Translations under genes and position numbers: made by a program
NCBI GenBank assembly: GCA_900696595.1
Contig: CAADGT010000160.1
Span: 1 to 36,078, forward strand
Source of the DNA: an uncultured Chloroflexota bacterium
GTDB taxonomy: Bacteria > Chloroflexota > Anaerolineae > Anaerolineales > Villigracilaceae
Reading direction: 5' to 3'
Length of the DNA: 36,078 nucleotides
Part shown: positions 22,340 to 29,718 of the stretch, one piece after another
Layout of the letters: each line of letters begins with the position of its first letter
How positions within the stretch are numbered: the stretch's first letter is position 1
The notes under the pieces: model-generated
Database searches by the model: none
Told to the model about the DNA's origin: nothing
What the model saw: only the letters and a program-made list of their open reading frames with translations

Positions 22340-24067
22340 TCATGCCTTCTTCTTCATCCGCGCCAGAAGAGACATCATCTTCTCGTCGCCGCCTGCGGCG
22401 GGTTTCCAATCCACATGCACAACAGCGGCAGATTGAGCCGCGAGGCTTTCCGTAAACGATTCAAGCCCGACGTTGAGCGCCGACATGCGCTCGTGGATCG
22501 CCGACAAACTGACCGGCGCAACCGGCGACTCCGCGGCGGACTGCGCCCCTTCCAGCGCGCGCGCCAGCCTGCCCACGCGCCGCGCGGCCGCGTCGTTGCT
22601 GGTCTCAACAATCGCGCCCGCTTCTTTTAAAAGTTGAATCTGCGCATTCATATCCTGCGGGTCTTCGTCTGTTCCGGTAACGACAGCCACCACCTCAAGA
22701 AAACGCCCGCCCGCTTGGGCGTTCTTGCGCGCCTCTGCAATGGCGGGCGCGAGTTCTCCGGCCGGGTTGGGGTGCGCCCCAAAGCCCAGGACCACGTCCA
22801 GCAGAATGATCGCCGTCTGCGGATCGGCCGCTTCCTTTTCCAGGCGGCGGACGCGCAAAGCGTTATCCATCATCGGGTGCAGGCGCCCGACGGTAAACTC
22901 ATCCTCGCCCAGGTCAATCAGCGTGTGTTCGCGGCTGGCGAGCGAATCTTTCAGCCGCAGGTCTTTTGAAAGCGGCGCATTGGAGTACACAGCCGGAAGG
23001 TACTCCCGCAAAACCAGTTGCGCTTCATACGCCAGCGTGCCGCCGGAAAACAGTCCGCGCAAATAGCGCTGGCCGGGGGCAAAACGCCCGGGATTTAAAT
23101 CATCCGTTTCGTCCTTCCAGTTTGCCGCCAGCCGCACGGCAATTTCCGCCGTCTCCTCGATTGTCGCGGCAAATGTGACGTTATCCACGCGGCGCATGGC
23201 GGTTGCATGACCGATGAAATTCACCACCACCGGCTTGGACACAAGCCGCGCGGCGGCGACCAACTCATCCGCCACGCGGGCGGCGGGCGGTTTGGAAAGC
23301 AAAACAATGACTTTGGTTTCAGGATCGCGGTTTAGCAGATCCAACGCCTGCCGCGCCGTGGCCGCATTCACCGCTTCCGAGAGGTCGCGCCCGCCCGTGC
23401 CGAGCGCCTGCGTAATGCCGCCGCCCATCTGATGAATGCGCGAGGTGACCTGTTGCAACCCCGTCCCGGCCGCCGCAACGACTCCGATCGGCCCGCGCCG
23501 AACCTTGTTGGCAAACCCCAGCCCCACGCCGTTGACGATGGCCGTGCCGCAGTCCGGCCCCATGACGAGCAACCCCCGACGGGACGATTCCTGCTTTAAT
23601 GAAATTTCATCGTCCAGCGGAACGTTATCGCTGTAAAGAAAAACATTCTTTCCCAAATCCAGCGCCTGGCGCGCCACGCCCGCCGCATAGCGCCCCGGTA
23701 CAGAAACGAGAACCCATTGCGCGTCCGGCGCGCGTTTTGACGCCGATTCCAACGTCTTGGAGCGGTACTCTTCGCCCACGCTTTGACTGCGCCGCGCGGC
23801 GATCAGCTCGTCCACTTTTTGGATCGCGGCTTGCGCCGCCGCCTCATCCTCCCCCCGAACCACAATCGCCAGATCGTCCGCGCCCGCGGCTTTGATCTCG
23901 TCCGTCAGCAGTTCGCTCTGCGCGAGAACGTCCTTGTTGGCGTCCGCCGCCATCACCACGCCCGCGTCCAACACGCCGGGCTGGCTGGCAAGCGAACGCT
24001 GTAAATGCATCAGCACGACCGAGTCGTAGTATGCGCCGCGTCGAATTTCCGTTTTGATAAAAGCCAT
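22340..24067 (-). CDS. fdrA: FdrA-family acyl-CoA-synthetase-like carbamoyltransferase component
   Basis: The 575-residue protein is an FdrA homologue: N-terminal block IRRGAYYDSVVLMHLQRSL, then a succinyl-CoA-synthetase alpha-like Rossmann domain with GPDCGTAIVNGVGLGF and GPIGVVAAAGTGLQQV, ALGTGGRDLSEAV, then FSGGTLAYEAQLVL and GTDEDPQDMN in the beta-like part. With YlbE and YlbF homologues it should form a carbamoyltransferase that conserves the carbamoyl group as carbamoyl phosphate. The C-terminal tail has a further short module, LNVGLESF followed by VVHVDWKP. I chose ATG 24067 because it starts the family domain and follows a purine-rich GGAAGAGAAC; upstream frame is tandem repeat. No carbamate kinase gene is nearby. 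Confidence 0.92.
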   Translation of the reverse strand: MAFIKTEIRRGAYYDSVVLMHLQRSLASQPGVLDAGVVMAADANKDVLAQSELLTDEIKAAGADDLAIVVRGEDEAAAQAAIQKVDELIAARRSQSVGEEYRSKTLESASKRAPDAQWVLVSVPGRYAAGVARQALDLGKNVFLYSDNVPLDDEISLKQESSRRGLLVMGPDCGTAIVNGVGLGFANKVRRGPIGVVAAAGTGLQQVTSRIHQMGGGITQALGTGGRDLSEAVNAATARQALDLLNRDPETKVIVLLSKPPAARVADELVAAARLVSKPVVVNFIGHATAMRRVDNVTFAATIEETAEIAVRLAANWKDETDDLNPGRFAPGQRYLRGLFSGGTLAYEAQLVLREYLPAVYSNAPLSKDLRLKDSLASREHTLIDLGEDEFTVGRLHPMMDNALRVRRLEKEAADPQTAIILLDVVLGFGAHPNPAGELAPAIAEARKNAQAGGRFLEVVAVVTGTDEDPQDMNAQIQLLKEAGAIVETSNDAAARRVGRLARALEGAQSAAESPVAPVSLSAIHERMSALNVGLESFTESLAAQSAAVVHVDWKPAAGGDEKMMSLLARMKKKA

Positions 24068-24120
24068 GTTCTCTTCCTTTGTATATAGTATTGCTCTGCA
24101 AAACCTACGCCTTTCGCATC

Positions 24121-24246
24121 CATCCCGCGCAGTACGACAAACTTCAGTTTGTCCCCGCGCAGTACGCAAACTTCAGTTTGTCCCCGCGCAGTACGCAAAC
24201 TGAAGTTTGTCCTCGCGCAGTACGCAAACTGAAGTTTGCGGTACAA
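24121..24246. repeat. Four tandem palindromic units, about 30 bp each
   Basis: Four near-identical units of the form CGCGCAGTACGCAAACT.. occur head to tail. Each has a 14-base palindromic core, CAAACTTCAGTTTG in units 1-2 and CAAACTGAAGTTTG in units 3-4; unit 4 ends GCGGTAC. The array fills the gap between the CoA-transferase stop and FdrA. Every frame through it is open, which produces spurious ORFs. The same core family recurs at 29719-29827 on the other side of the window. It lacks unique spacers, so it is not CRISPR. Confidence 0.85.
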
Positions 24247-24261
24247 CGGCGCAGGCGGGGT

Positions 24262-25470
24262 TTATATCGCTTTCCTTTCTTTCAACTCCGCCGCGTCTGC
24301 GGGTGAATATCCCAGCAGTTGCGTAAGGATTTCGTCGGTATGTTCCCCCAACATCGGCGGCGGTTTTCGAATTTCGGCCGGAGTATCCGACAACTTGTAA
24401 GGGAAACCAGTCAGCCGGACGGTTCCAGCCGAAGCGTGTTGCGCCTCCAGGATCAAATCCCGAGCCGCCGCCTGCGGATGGGCAAAAACCTGCGGCAGGG
24501 AGTTGATCGCCCCGCAAGGCAGTCCGGCCGCGGCAAATTTCTCCAGCCACTCGTCTGCATCCCGTTGAACGAAAATGCGGTTGAGTTCCTCCACGACCGC
24601 GGCGCGATTTTGAACGCGCAGTCCGTTGCTGGCAAAACGCGGGTCGGCTTTCAGGTCGGGGCGTTCCAGCATGTCGCACAACGTCTCCCATTGTTTTTGA
24701 TTGGCGGCGCCCATGACGAACCAGCCGTCGCGGGAGGGAAACGAATCGTAGGGGACAATGTTCGGGTGCGAATTGCCGAGTCGGCGCGGCGGCTCGCCCC
24801 CCACCAGGTAATTGGAGGCGGCGTTGGCCAACAGTGCGACGTGCGCATCGAAGAGGGAGATATCCACCAACTGCCCTTCGCCCGTTTTTTGGCGGGCGTG
24901 CAAAGCCGCAAGAATGGCGCTGGCGGCGAACATGCCGGATGTGATGTCAATGATGGGAATGCCGACGCGCGAGGGAGTCCCTTCGGCGGGGCCGGTAATG
25001 CTCATCATGCCGCCCTCCGCCTGAAGGATGGCATCGTAGCCCGGGCGCTCGGCGTATGGGCCCGTGCGCCCATAACCGCTGATGGAGCAATAGATCAATT
25101 TTGGATGAAGACGATGCAGGTCGGCGTATCCCAGTCCAAATTTATCCAACTCCCCGGTGCGGTAGTTTTCCACCAACACATCGCACGCGCCCGCCAGCTG
25201 GCGGATGATCTCCTGTCCCTGCGGGCTTTGGATGTTGATCGTGATGCTGCGTTTGTTGCGGTTGGCAGCCAGAAAGTAAGCCGACTCGCCAGGGTACGGC
25301 CCGTATGGCTCGCCCACAAACGGCGGACCCCAGCCGCGGCTTTCGTCGCCGCTGACGGGGCGCTCGACCTTGATCACGTCCGCGCCCAGGTCGCCCAGCA
25401 TCATCGTACAATATGGCCCCGCCAGGGCGCGGGTGATATCCAGAATCCGAATGTCTTCGAGAGATCGCAT
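24262..25470 (-). CDS. CaiB/BaiF-family (class III) CoA-transferase
   Basis: The 402-residue enzyme moves CoA between carboxylic acids. It opens with MRSLEDIRILDITRALAGPY, the standard class III start, followed by GDLGADVIKVERP; the conserved aspartate lies in GIPIIDITSG near residue 170, and RQKTGEGQLVDISLFDA follows. I used ATG 25470 because upstream frame codons are not conserved family sequence; the AAGGCG six bases before it is a fair ribosome site. It is the first gene of the minus-strand catabolic block, so it probably activates a late acid of the pathway for beta-oxidation or aldol-type cleavage by the thiolase/DUF35 pair. Confidence 0.93.
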   Translation of the reverse strand: MRSLEDIRILDITRALAGPYCTMMLGDLGADVIKVERPVSGDESRGWGPPFVGEPYGPYPGESAYFLAANRNKRSITINIQSPQGQEIIRQLAGACDVLVENYRTGELDKFGLGYADLHRLHPKLIYCSISGYGRTGPYAERPGYDAILQAEGGMMSITGPAEGTPSRVGIPIIDITSGMFAASAILAALHARQKTGEGQLVDISLFDAHVALLANAASNYLVGGEPPRRLGNSHPNIVPYDSFPSRDGWFVMGAANQKQWETLCDMLERPDLKADPRFASNGLRVQNRAAVVEELNRIFVQRDADEWLEKFAAAGLPCGAINSLPQVFAHPQAAARDLILEAQHASAGTVRLTGFPYKLSDTPAEIRKPPPMLGEHTDEILTQLLGYSPADAAELKERKAI

Positions 25471-25530
25471 GATGTTCGCCTTGAGCATTCCTCCGATGGA
25501 ATTTTTTGCTTGCTTCTCGAACTTCAAACA

Positions 25531-25561
25531 GGTAAAGGGTCTGCAATGAAAACCCTTTACC
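25531..25561. promoter_or_regulatory. Inverted repeat in the CoA-transferase leader
   Basis: GGTAAAGGGT (25531-25540) and ACCCTTTACC (25552-25561) form a perfect 10-bp inverted repeat with 11 bases between. It lies immediately downstream of a candidate -10 box for the CoA-transferase, where a repressor operator would act, and 60 bases before the gene start. It could equally be a leader hairpin. Confidence 0.45.
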
Positions 25562-25565
25562 GAAA

Positions 25566-25594
25566 ATAATACAATGCGATTCGTGTTACAAATG
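25566..25594 (-). promoter_or_regulatory. Candidate promoter of the catabolic operon
   Basis: On the minus strand TATTAT (25571-25566) is preceded 17 bases upstream by CATTTG (25594-25589). The -10 is good and the -35 poor, which would fit an activated or repressed promoter. The inverted repeat at 25531-25561 follows directly. Confidence 0.3.
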
Positions 25595-25664
25595 GAACGG
25601 CGCGATTATATGTAATTTACCCGCCCCCCGCAAGTGCGGTTGTCTATGCGGGTTGCGCAATACG

Positions 25665-25692
25665 GTAAAACAAGTCTATAGACTTGTTTTAC
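25665..25692. promoter_or_regulatory. Perfect 28-bp palindrome upstream of xdhC
   Basis: The 14-base half GTAAAACAAGTCTA (25665-25678) is followed directly by its exact reverse complement (25679-25692), with no spacer. It ends 11 bases before the xdhC ATG, next to the GAGAGG ribosome site, within the 233-bp divergent region between xdhC and the CoA-transferase gene. Placement suggests an operator, for example for a GntR- or LacI-type dimer, that could block xdhC expression. A dispersed REP palindrome is the alternative. Confidence 0.6.
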
Positions 25693-25703
25693 GAGAGGTA
25701 TTC

Positions 25704-26759
25704 ATGAAAGAAGTGATCCACGAAATCAATTCCTGGCGCGGGCAGGGAAAGCCCGTCGCCATTGCCGCCAACGTCCGGCGGGATGGAACGTCCATGCGCC
25801 CGCTGGGTTCGAAGATGGCCGTAACCGATTCGCTCGATATCGCCGGTTCGCTGACGGGCGGCTGTATCGAGAACGCGGTGTACGAGGAGGCGCAGTCTGT
25901 CCTTAAAAGCGGCGTCCCAAAACTTCTGCGTTACGGGGTCGTGAACGAAGAACGCCCCTGGGAGATCGGCTTGATCTGCGGCAGTTCGCTGGAGGTGTTC
26001 GTCGAATCTCTGGACTCTCCGCAATGGCGCGCAATTTACCCTGCATTGCAGGCCTGCCTTGCGGAGCGCCGCCCGGTGGCGGTGGCGACGATCATCGCCG
26101 GGAGCGGCGTTGGCAACAAGGCGCTCATTCCAATGGAAGGGGAGCGCGTCGGCAGTCTGGGCCATGCGGCGCTGGATGCGGAGGTTGCGGCTTGGGCGAA
26201 GAATCAACTCCGGGCGGGCGAATCCGGCTCGAGGGAGTTCGAGGCGGAGTCCGTCTTCGTGGATGTTCTGCTCCCGCCGCCGCACCTGATCGTGATCGGC
26301 GCGGTCCACATCGCCATTCCGCTGGTGGAACTGGCCCGAACGCTCGGTTTTTATACGATTGTGATTGACCCGCGCGAGGCGCTGGCGACACGCGAGCGTT
26401 TTCCGCGCGCGGACGAGTTGACAACGGACTGGCCGGCCGCCGCGCTGGAAACGATGAGTCTGGACGATAATTCGTACGTGGCGGTTCTCAGCCACGATGA
26501 GAAGATTGATAACCCGGCCTTGAAGATTGCGCTGTCCAGCCGGGCGCGGTATGTGGGCGTATTGGGCGCGAAGAAAAATGTGGACAAAAGACTGAATGTT
26601 CTGCGCGAGATGGGCGCAACCGAAAAGGAACTTCAGCGCCTGCGCGCGCCGATCGGCCTGCCGCTGGGGGCCGTCAGCCCGGAGGAGATTGCGCTTGCGA
26701 TCCTGGCGGAGATTATCGCGGCGCGACACGAAAGAATGGAGACGCTCCTGCTCCGCTAA
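25704..26759 (+). CDS. xdhC: XdhC/CoxF-family molybdenum-hydroxylase maturation factor
   Basis: The 351-residue protein belongs to XdhC/CoxF, which binds molybdenum cofactor and aids its sulfuration and insertion into xanthine dehydrogenase-type enzymes. The N-terminal domain has GSLTGGCIENAVYEEAQ and LICGSSLEVFVE, with the two cysteines usual in the family; the C-terminal Rossmann domain begins VIGAVHIAIPLVELARTLGF and continues DPREALATRERFP. ATG 25704 (MKEVIHEINSW) has GAGAGG seven bases upstream and matches the family N-terminus; a start 51 bases earlier would translate the palindrome. It is transcribed away from the hydroxylase operon it should serve. Confidence 0.93.
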   Translation: MKEVIHEINSWRGQGKPVAIAANVRRDGTSMRPLGSKMAVTDSLDIAGSLTGGCIENAVYEEAQSVLKSGVPKLLRYGVVNEERPWEIGLICGSSLEVFVESLDSPQWRAIYPALQACLAERRPVAVATIIAGSGVGNKALIPMEGERVGSLGHAALDAEVAAWAKNQLRAGESGSREFEAESVFVDVLLPPPHLIVIGAVHIAIPLVELARTLGFYTIVIDPREALATRERFPRADELTTDWPAAALETMSLDDNSYVAVLSHDEKIDNPALKIALSSRARYVGVLGAKKNVDKRLNVLREMGATEKELQRLRAPIGLPLGAVSPEEIALAILAEIIAARHERMETLLLR

Positions 26760-26898
26760 TATCTTCGGGCGATTGCGAAGCGCACAACGCCTCCGCCAGA
26801 TGCGCGCGAGTTTCAAGGCGCGGCGATAGGCGCGCGCCAAGAGATTATGCCTTAACATAATATCGGACGATTCGTATCCAAGCAGGACGTTGCGGGGA

Positions 26899-26928
26899 TT
26901 GGAGCGCGTATTCGTAGTTTGCTATAGT
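26899..26928 (+). promoter_or_regulatory. Candidate promoter ahead of an orphan start codon
   Basis: TTGGAG (26899-26904), an 18-base spacer and TATAGT (26923-26928) make a reasonable sigma-70 promoter directed to the right. What follows is a ribosome site and ATG but only a 19-codon frame. Confidence 0.4.
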
Positions 26929-26966
26929 GATTCTATCGTTTCAGTGGATTCAGCGAGGAACCTGCA

Positions 26967-27026
26967 ATGGACAAATCCCTTTTGGGTCCGCCCAGTCAGC
27001 GATTGTTCAATTCGATCGCGCTTTGA
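26967..27026 (+). pseudogene. Orphan gene start, 19 codons, probably a truncated gene
   Basis: ATG at 26967 follows GAGG with eight bases spacing and reads MDKSLLGPPSQRLFNSIAL then TGA. It overlaps the 3' end of the convergent bi-domain oxidoreductase gene. Promoter, ribosome site and start look functional but no gene body follows, as expected if DNA entering from the right removed the rest of a gene. I do not recognise the peptide. A chance small ORF is possible. Confidence 0.25.
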
Positions 27027-29170
27027 CTCCGAATCGACTCGACCGCCGCAAATGTGGATTTGGTCACCGCGACGATCTGCTCATACGGAATCGGCGGCTC
27101 TTTCCCCGCCCGAACCGATTCGGCGAAGGCGTCCATCTCCTCCCTCCAGCCTTTATCCTGCGCCCCGCTTTCCACTGTCTTCTTTCCGTCCTTCACCACA
27201 CTCAATGACACATAATCGTCCAACACCGCGACCGTGCCTTCACAAAAGACTTCGAGACGCTCCTTCGGCATGGACTTGTCGCCATTCGCCAGATAATCCA
27301 CCACGCCAATGGAACCGTCCGGGAAGGTGAAGGTCATTGAGACGTTGTCCTCGCTATATTTTCCATCATCCGGCAATGCAACGGCACTGACCCGCGCAGG
27401 CGGCGCGCCGGCGAGGAATGTCAATACATCAATGAAGTGACAGGCTTCGCCGATGATCCGTCCGCCGCCGATGGTTGGATCTTGAGTCCAGTGATTCGGG
27501 GGGATGAACCCGGCGTTGACGCGGTAATGCAGGTACATTGACGATTGACGATTGGCGATTGACGATTTGAGCCGCCGGGCAAGAGGGGAAAATCTTCTGT
27601 TAAACCCAGTGAGCAGTAAACAGTGATCAATCTTCGATAACTGTTTACTGATAACTGACAACTGTTTACTGTTTATCGCCAGCGGTTTCTCTACAAACAC
27701 ATGCTTGCCCGCCTTCAACGCCTTCGCCGCCAAATCCGCGTGGGTGTCGTGGCGAGTCAGAATTGCGACGGCGTTGATCTGCGGGTCGTTGATGATTTCA
27801 TCTTCGGAAGATGTGGCGTACTGAAAACCAAATTTTTTTCCGGAATGTTGGGCGTGCAATCCGCCGGAGGAAGCGATGCCGACCAATTCAAAGTCTTTGT
27901 TATTTTTGAGGATGGGGAGCAAGATGGAATTGGCAAAAAGTCCCGCGCCAAGAACGCCCAGATTTACAATTTTTGATTGACGACTGACGATTGAAGGGAA
28001 TTCAATCTTTCTTTCCTCTTTCATCTTCCCTTCGGGGTATTTCAACACCACCCCCAGAAACGGCTCTTTCTTCTTCCCTGTAATCACCTCATAGGCCTTT
28101 ACGCCATCTTCAATATCAAAGCGATGGGAAATTAAACTTTCAACCTTCAATCTGCCGCCCGCCATCAAATCCACCACGGCTTGGAAGTTGCGTCCTTCCG
28201 TCCAGCGGATGTAGCCGATGGGATAGTCGTTGCCGGTTTCTTCGTAACTTGCATCGTAGCGCCCGGGTCCGTAGGAGCGCGAGTTAATGAAGGAAAGTTC
28301 CTTTTCGTAATAGATTTTTCTGGGGATGTTCAACCCCACCGCGCCGGTGGCGACAACTTTGGCGCGATCTCTTGCGATGACGCCCGCCAGTTCGACGGGG
28401 TCGTTGGAGGGTGTGTCGGCGCAGATGATGATGGAGTCGAAGCCGCGATTTTGGGTGAAGGCTGAGGCGGCGGATTCGGCTTGGGAACGGGCGACCGCTT
28501 CCAGTCCGCGCTGAGCCGCGTTGAAACGTCCAAGAGAAGAAGCGAGCAGAATCCGTTTGGGGTCGAGGTCAATGCCGAGGACGTTGCATCCGGCGGCGGA
28601 CGCCAGTTGAATCGTCAACAATCCCAAAAGACCGAGCCCGATGACGGCGACATTTTCGCCGAGTTGCGGTTCCGCCAGGCGAAATCCATGAAGCGCAATG
28701 GCGCCGAGCGTGGTAAATGCGGCGGATTCAAAATCCACATTTTTGGGGAGCGGGGTTAAGAGGTTGCGCGGCACAACATTGTATTCGGCGTGCATGGCAT
28801 AACCGCCGCCCGCGCACGCCACGCGCTGACCGACTTTGAAGCCCTGCATGTTTTTACCGAGCGCGACGATGACGCCAGCGGACGAATAGCCAAGCCCCAT
28901 CGGTTGATCGAGACGATTGAATACAGCGTTGATCGTTGGCATGAAGCCTTCGCGCCTGGCTTTGTCGAGAGTTTGTTTGACAAGATCGGGACGGGAGCGC
29001 GCCTTACCGAGATAGCTTTTTTCGGCGAACTCCACCACCATGCGTTCGGTTCCCGCCGAGACGAGACTGGCGGCTACTTTAACCAGCGCCTGCCCTTCGC
29101 GCGGAGTCGGGATCGGAACGTCTTCGATTGTAGTTTTGCCGTTTTTGATGTTTTGCAGAAGTTGTTTCAT
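26996..29170 (-). CDS. Bi-domain oxidoreductase: zinc-type alcohol dehydrogenase fused to Gfo/Idh/MocA
   Basis: The 724-residue protein joins an N-terminal medium-chain dehydrogenase-like domain (1-345; Rossmann motif VIGLGLLGLLTIQLASAAG near 176-194) to a C-terminal Gfo/Idh/MocA domain (about 395-724; LGVLGAGLFANSILLP, then VFVEKPLAI). Such fusions are usually found with sugar or surface-polysaccharide genes; no such genes are near. Three stretches are written in the intergenic repeat sequence of this genome: SIVSRQSKIV in the linker, and INSKQLSVISKQLSK and SSIANRQSS in the second domain. The frame stays open across all three. Its function here is unknown and may be impaired. It starts directly after a broken toxin gene. 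Confidence 0.85.
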   Translation of the reverse strand: MKQLLQNIKNGKTTIEDVPIPTPREGQALVKVAASLVSAGTERMVVEFAEKSYLGKARSRPDLVKQTLDKARREGFMPTINAVFNRLDQPMGLGYSSAGVIVALGKNMQGFKVGQRVACAGGGYAMHAEYNVVPRNLLTPLPKNVDFESAAFTTLGAIALHGFRLAEPQLGENVAVIGLGLLGLLTIQLASAAGCNVLGIDLDPKRILLASSLGRFNAAQRGLEAVARSQAESAASAFTQNRGFDSIIICADTPSNDPVELAGVIARDRAKVVATGAVGLNIPRKIYYEKELSFINSRSYGPGRYDASYEETGNDYPIGYIRWTEGRNFQAVVDLMAGGRLKVESLISHRFDIEDGVKAYEVITGKKKEPFLGVVLKYPEGKMKEERKIEFPSIVSRQSKIVNLGVLGAGLFANSILLPILKNNKDFELVGIASSGGLHAQHSGKKFGFQYATSSEDEIINDPQINAVAILTRHDTHADLAAKALKAGKHVFVEKPLAINSKQLSVISKQLSKIDHCLLLTGFNRRFSPLARRLKSSIANRQSSMYLHYRVNAGFIPPNHWTQDPTIGGGRIIGEACHFIDVLTFLAGAPPARVSAVALPDDGKYSEDNVSMTFTFPDGSIGVVDYLANGDKSMPKERLEVFCEGTVAVLDDYVSLSVVKDGKKTVESGAQDKGWREEMDAFAESVRAGKEPPIPYEQIVAVTKSTFAAVESIRSQSAIELNNR

Positions 29171-29172
29171 TT

Positions 29173-29325
29173 TTATTCGCGCCCGGTTTCCGGAAAAACT
29201 TCGACCTCGGTTTTTTTGACGGCGTCGCGCAGTTCGCAGTCGAAGGCCGCCATCGGAACGGAAGCGCCGGGCAATTCGCCCCAGGTCAGGGCGCAGGCGA
29301 GGTGGATGGCGTCGTAGTCGCGCAA
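29173..29325 (-). pseudogene. C-terminal remnant of a PIN-domain toxin
   Basis: Read on the minus strand, codons from 29325 to the TAA at 29173-29175 give LRDYDAIHLACAL, then AAFDCELRDAV near the end, the C-terminal pattern of PIN/VapC ribonucleases (YDAIHLA and a late FD..L motif). About 50 codons remain; the catalytic N-terminal half is missing and the frame meets a stop three codons upstream. The break point reads GCGCAAACTAAA in plus-strand orientation, the same sequence as the repeat units at 29719-29827. It lies downstream of a frameshifted antitoxin, so this is a decayed toxin-antitoxin pair. Confidence 0.65.
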
Positions 29326-29391
29326 ACTAAATTATCCAGTCAGAAATCCCGCGCGGCCGACAATCTCCCCGGTAATCGGAAGGCGGTGGTA

Positions 29392-29648
29392 TTAATCCCA
29401 TTCCCTTTGAACGGTTTCGAGCGCGGTTTCGCATTGGATGGCGTCACTGGGTTTTTTTCCGTTCCATGCGATCAAGCCCGCCGCCTGTAACGCTTTGACG
29501 CGATCCATTAGTTCTTCGCGGGTGGGGGTCAGGCGCGCTATCGGTTTGCCGCGCGAAGCGATGATGATGGCATGTCCTTTTGCGCTTTTTCAAGATGGGC
29601 GCACAAATGCATTTTGAGTTCGCGGATGCCGACCCGGTATTCGGTCAT
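29392..29648 (-). pseudogene. Frameshifted Phd/YefM-type antitoxin
   Basis: ATG at 29648 with AGGAG seven bases upstream begins MTEYRVGIRELKMHLCAHLE, the usual Phd/YefM start. After about 25 codons the family sequence moves to another frame, continuing GHAIIIASRGKPIARLTP and ending EWD then TAA at 29392-29394. Loss of one base in the AAAAGG stretch near 29580 explains the shift. The unshifted frame would stop after about 36 codons. The neighbouring PIN toxin is also truncated, so the pair is inactive unless the shift is a sequencing error. Confidence 0.7.
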
Positions 29649-29718
29649 TTCGTTCTCCTTGTGGCTACATTTTATCATTAAAGGTCACATGTAATTTGTC
29701 TGACGCTTGCCCGCATCT

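Noticed and set aside
24121..24246. CRISPR array
   Set aside because: Units are near-identical through their full length with no variable spacers, each has its own palindromic core, and no cas genes are in the window.
24010..24246. Small proteins encoded by the repeat array
   Set aside because: The frames exist because the tandem units have no stop codons; the peptides are repeats of RTARGQTEVC-like sequence with no conserved domain.
25689..26858. 389-codon minus-strand frame opposite xdhC
   Set aside because: It is antisense to xdhC, which has the expected cysteine motifs and Rossmann domain.
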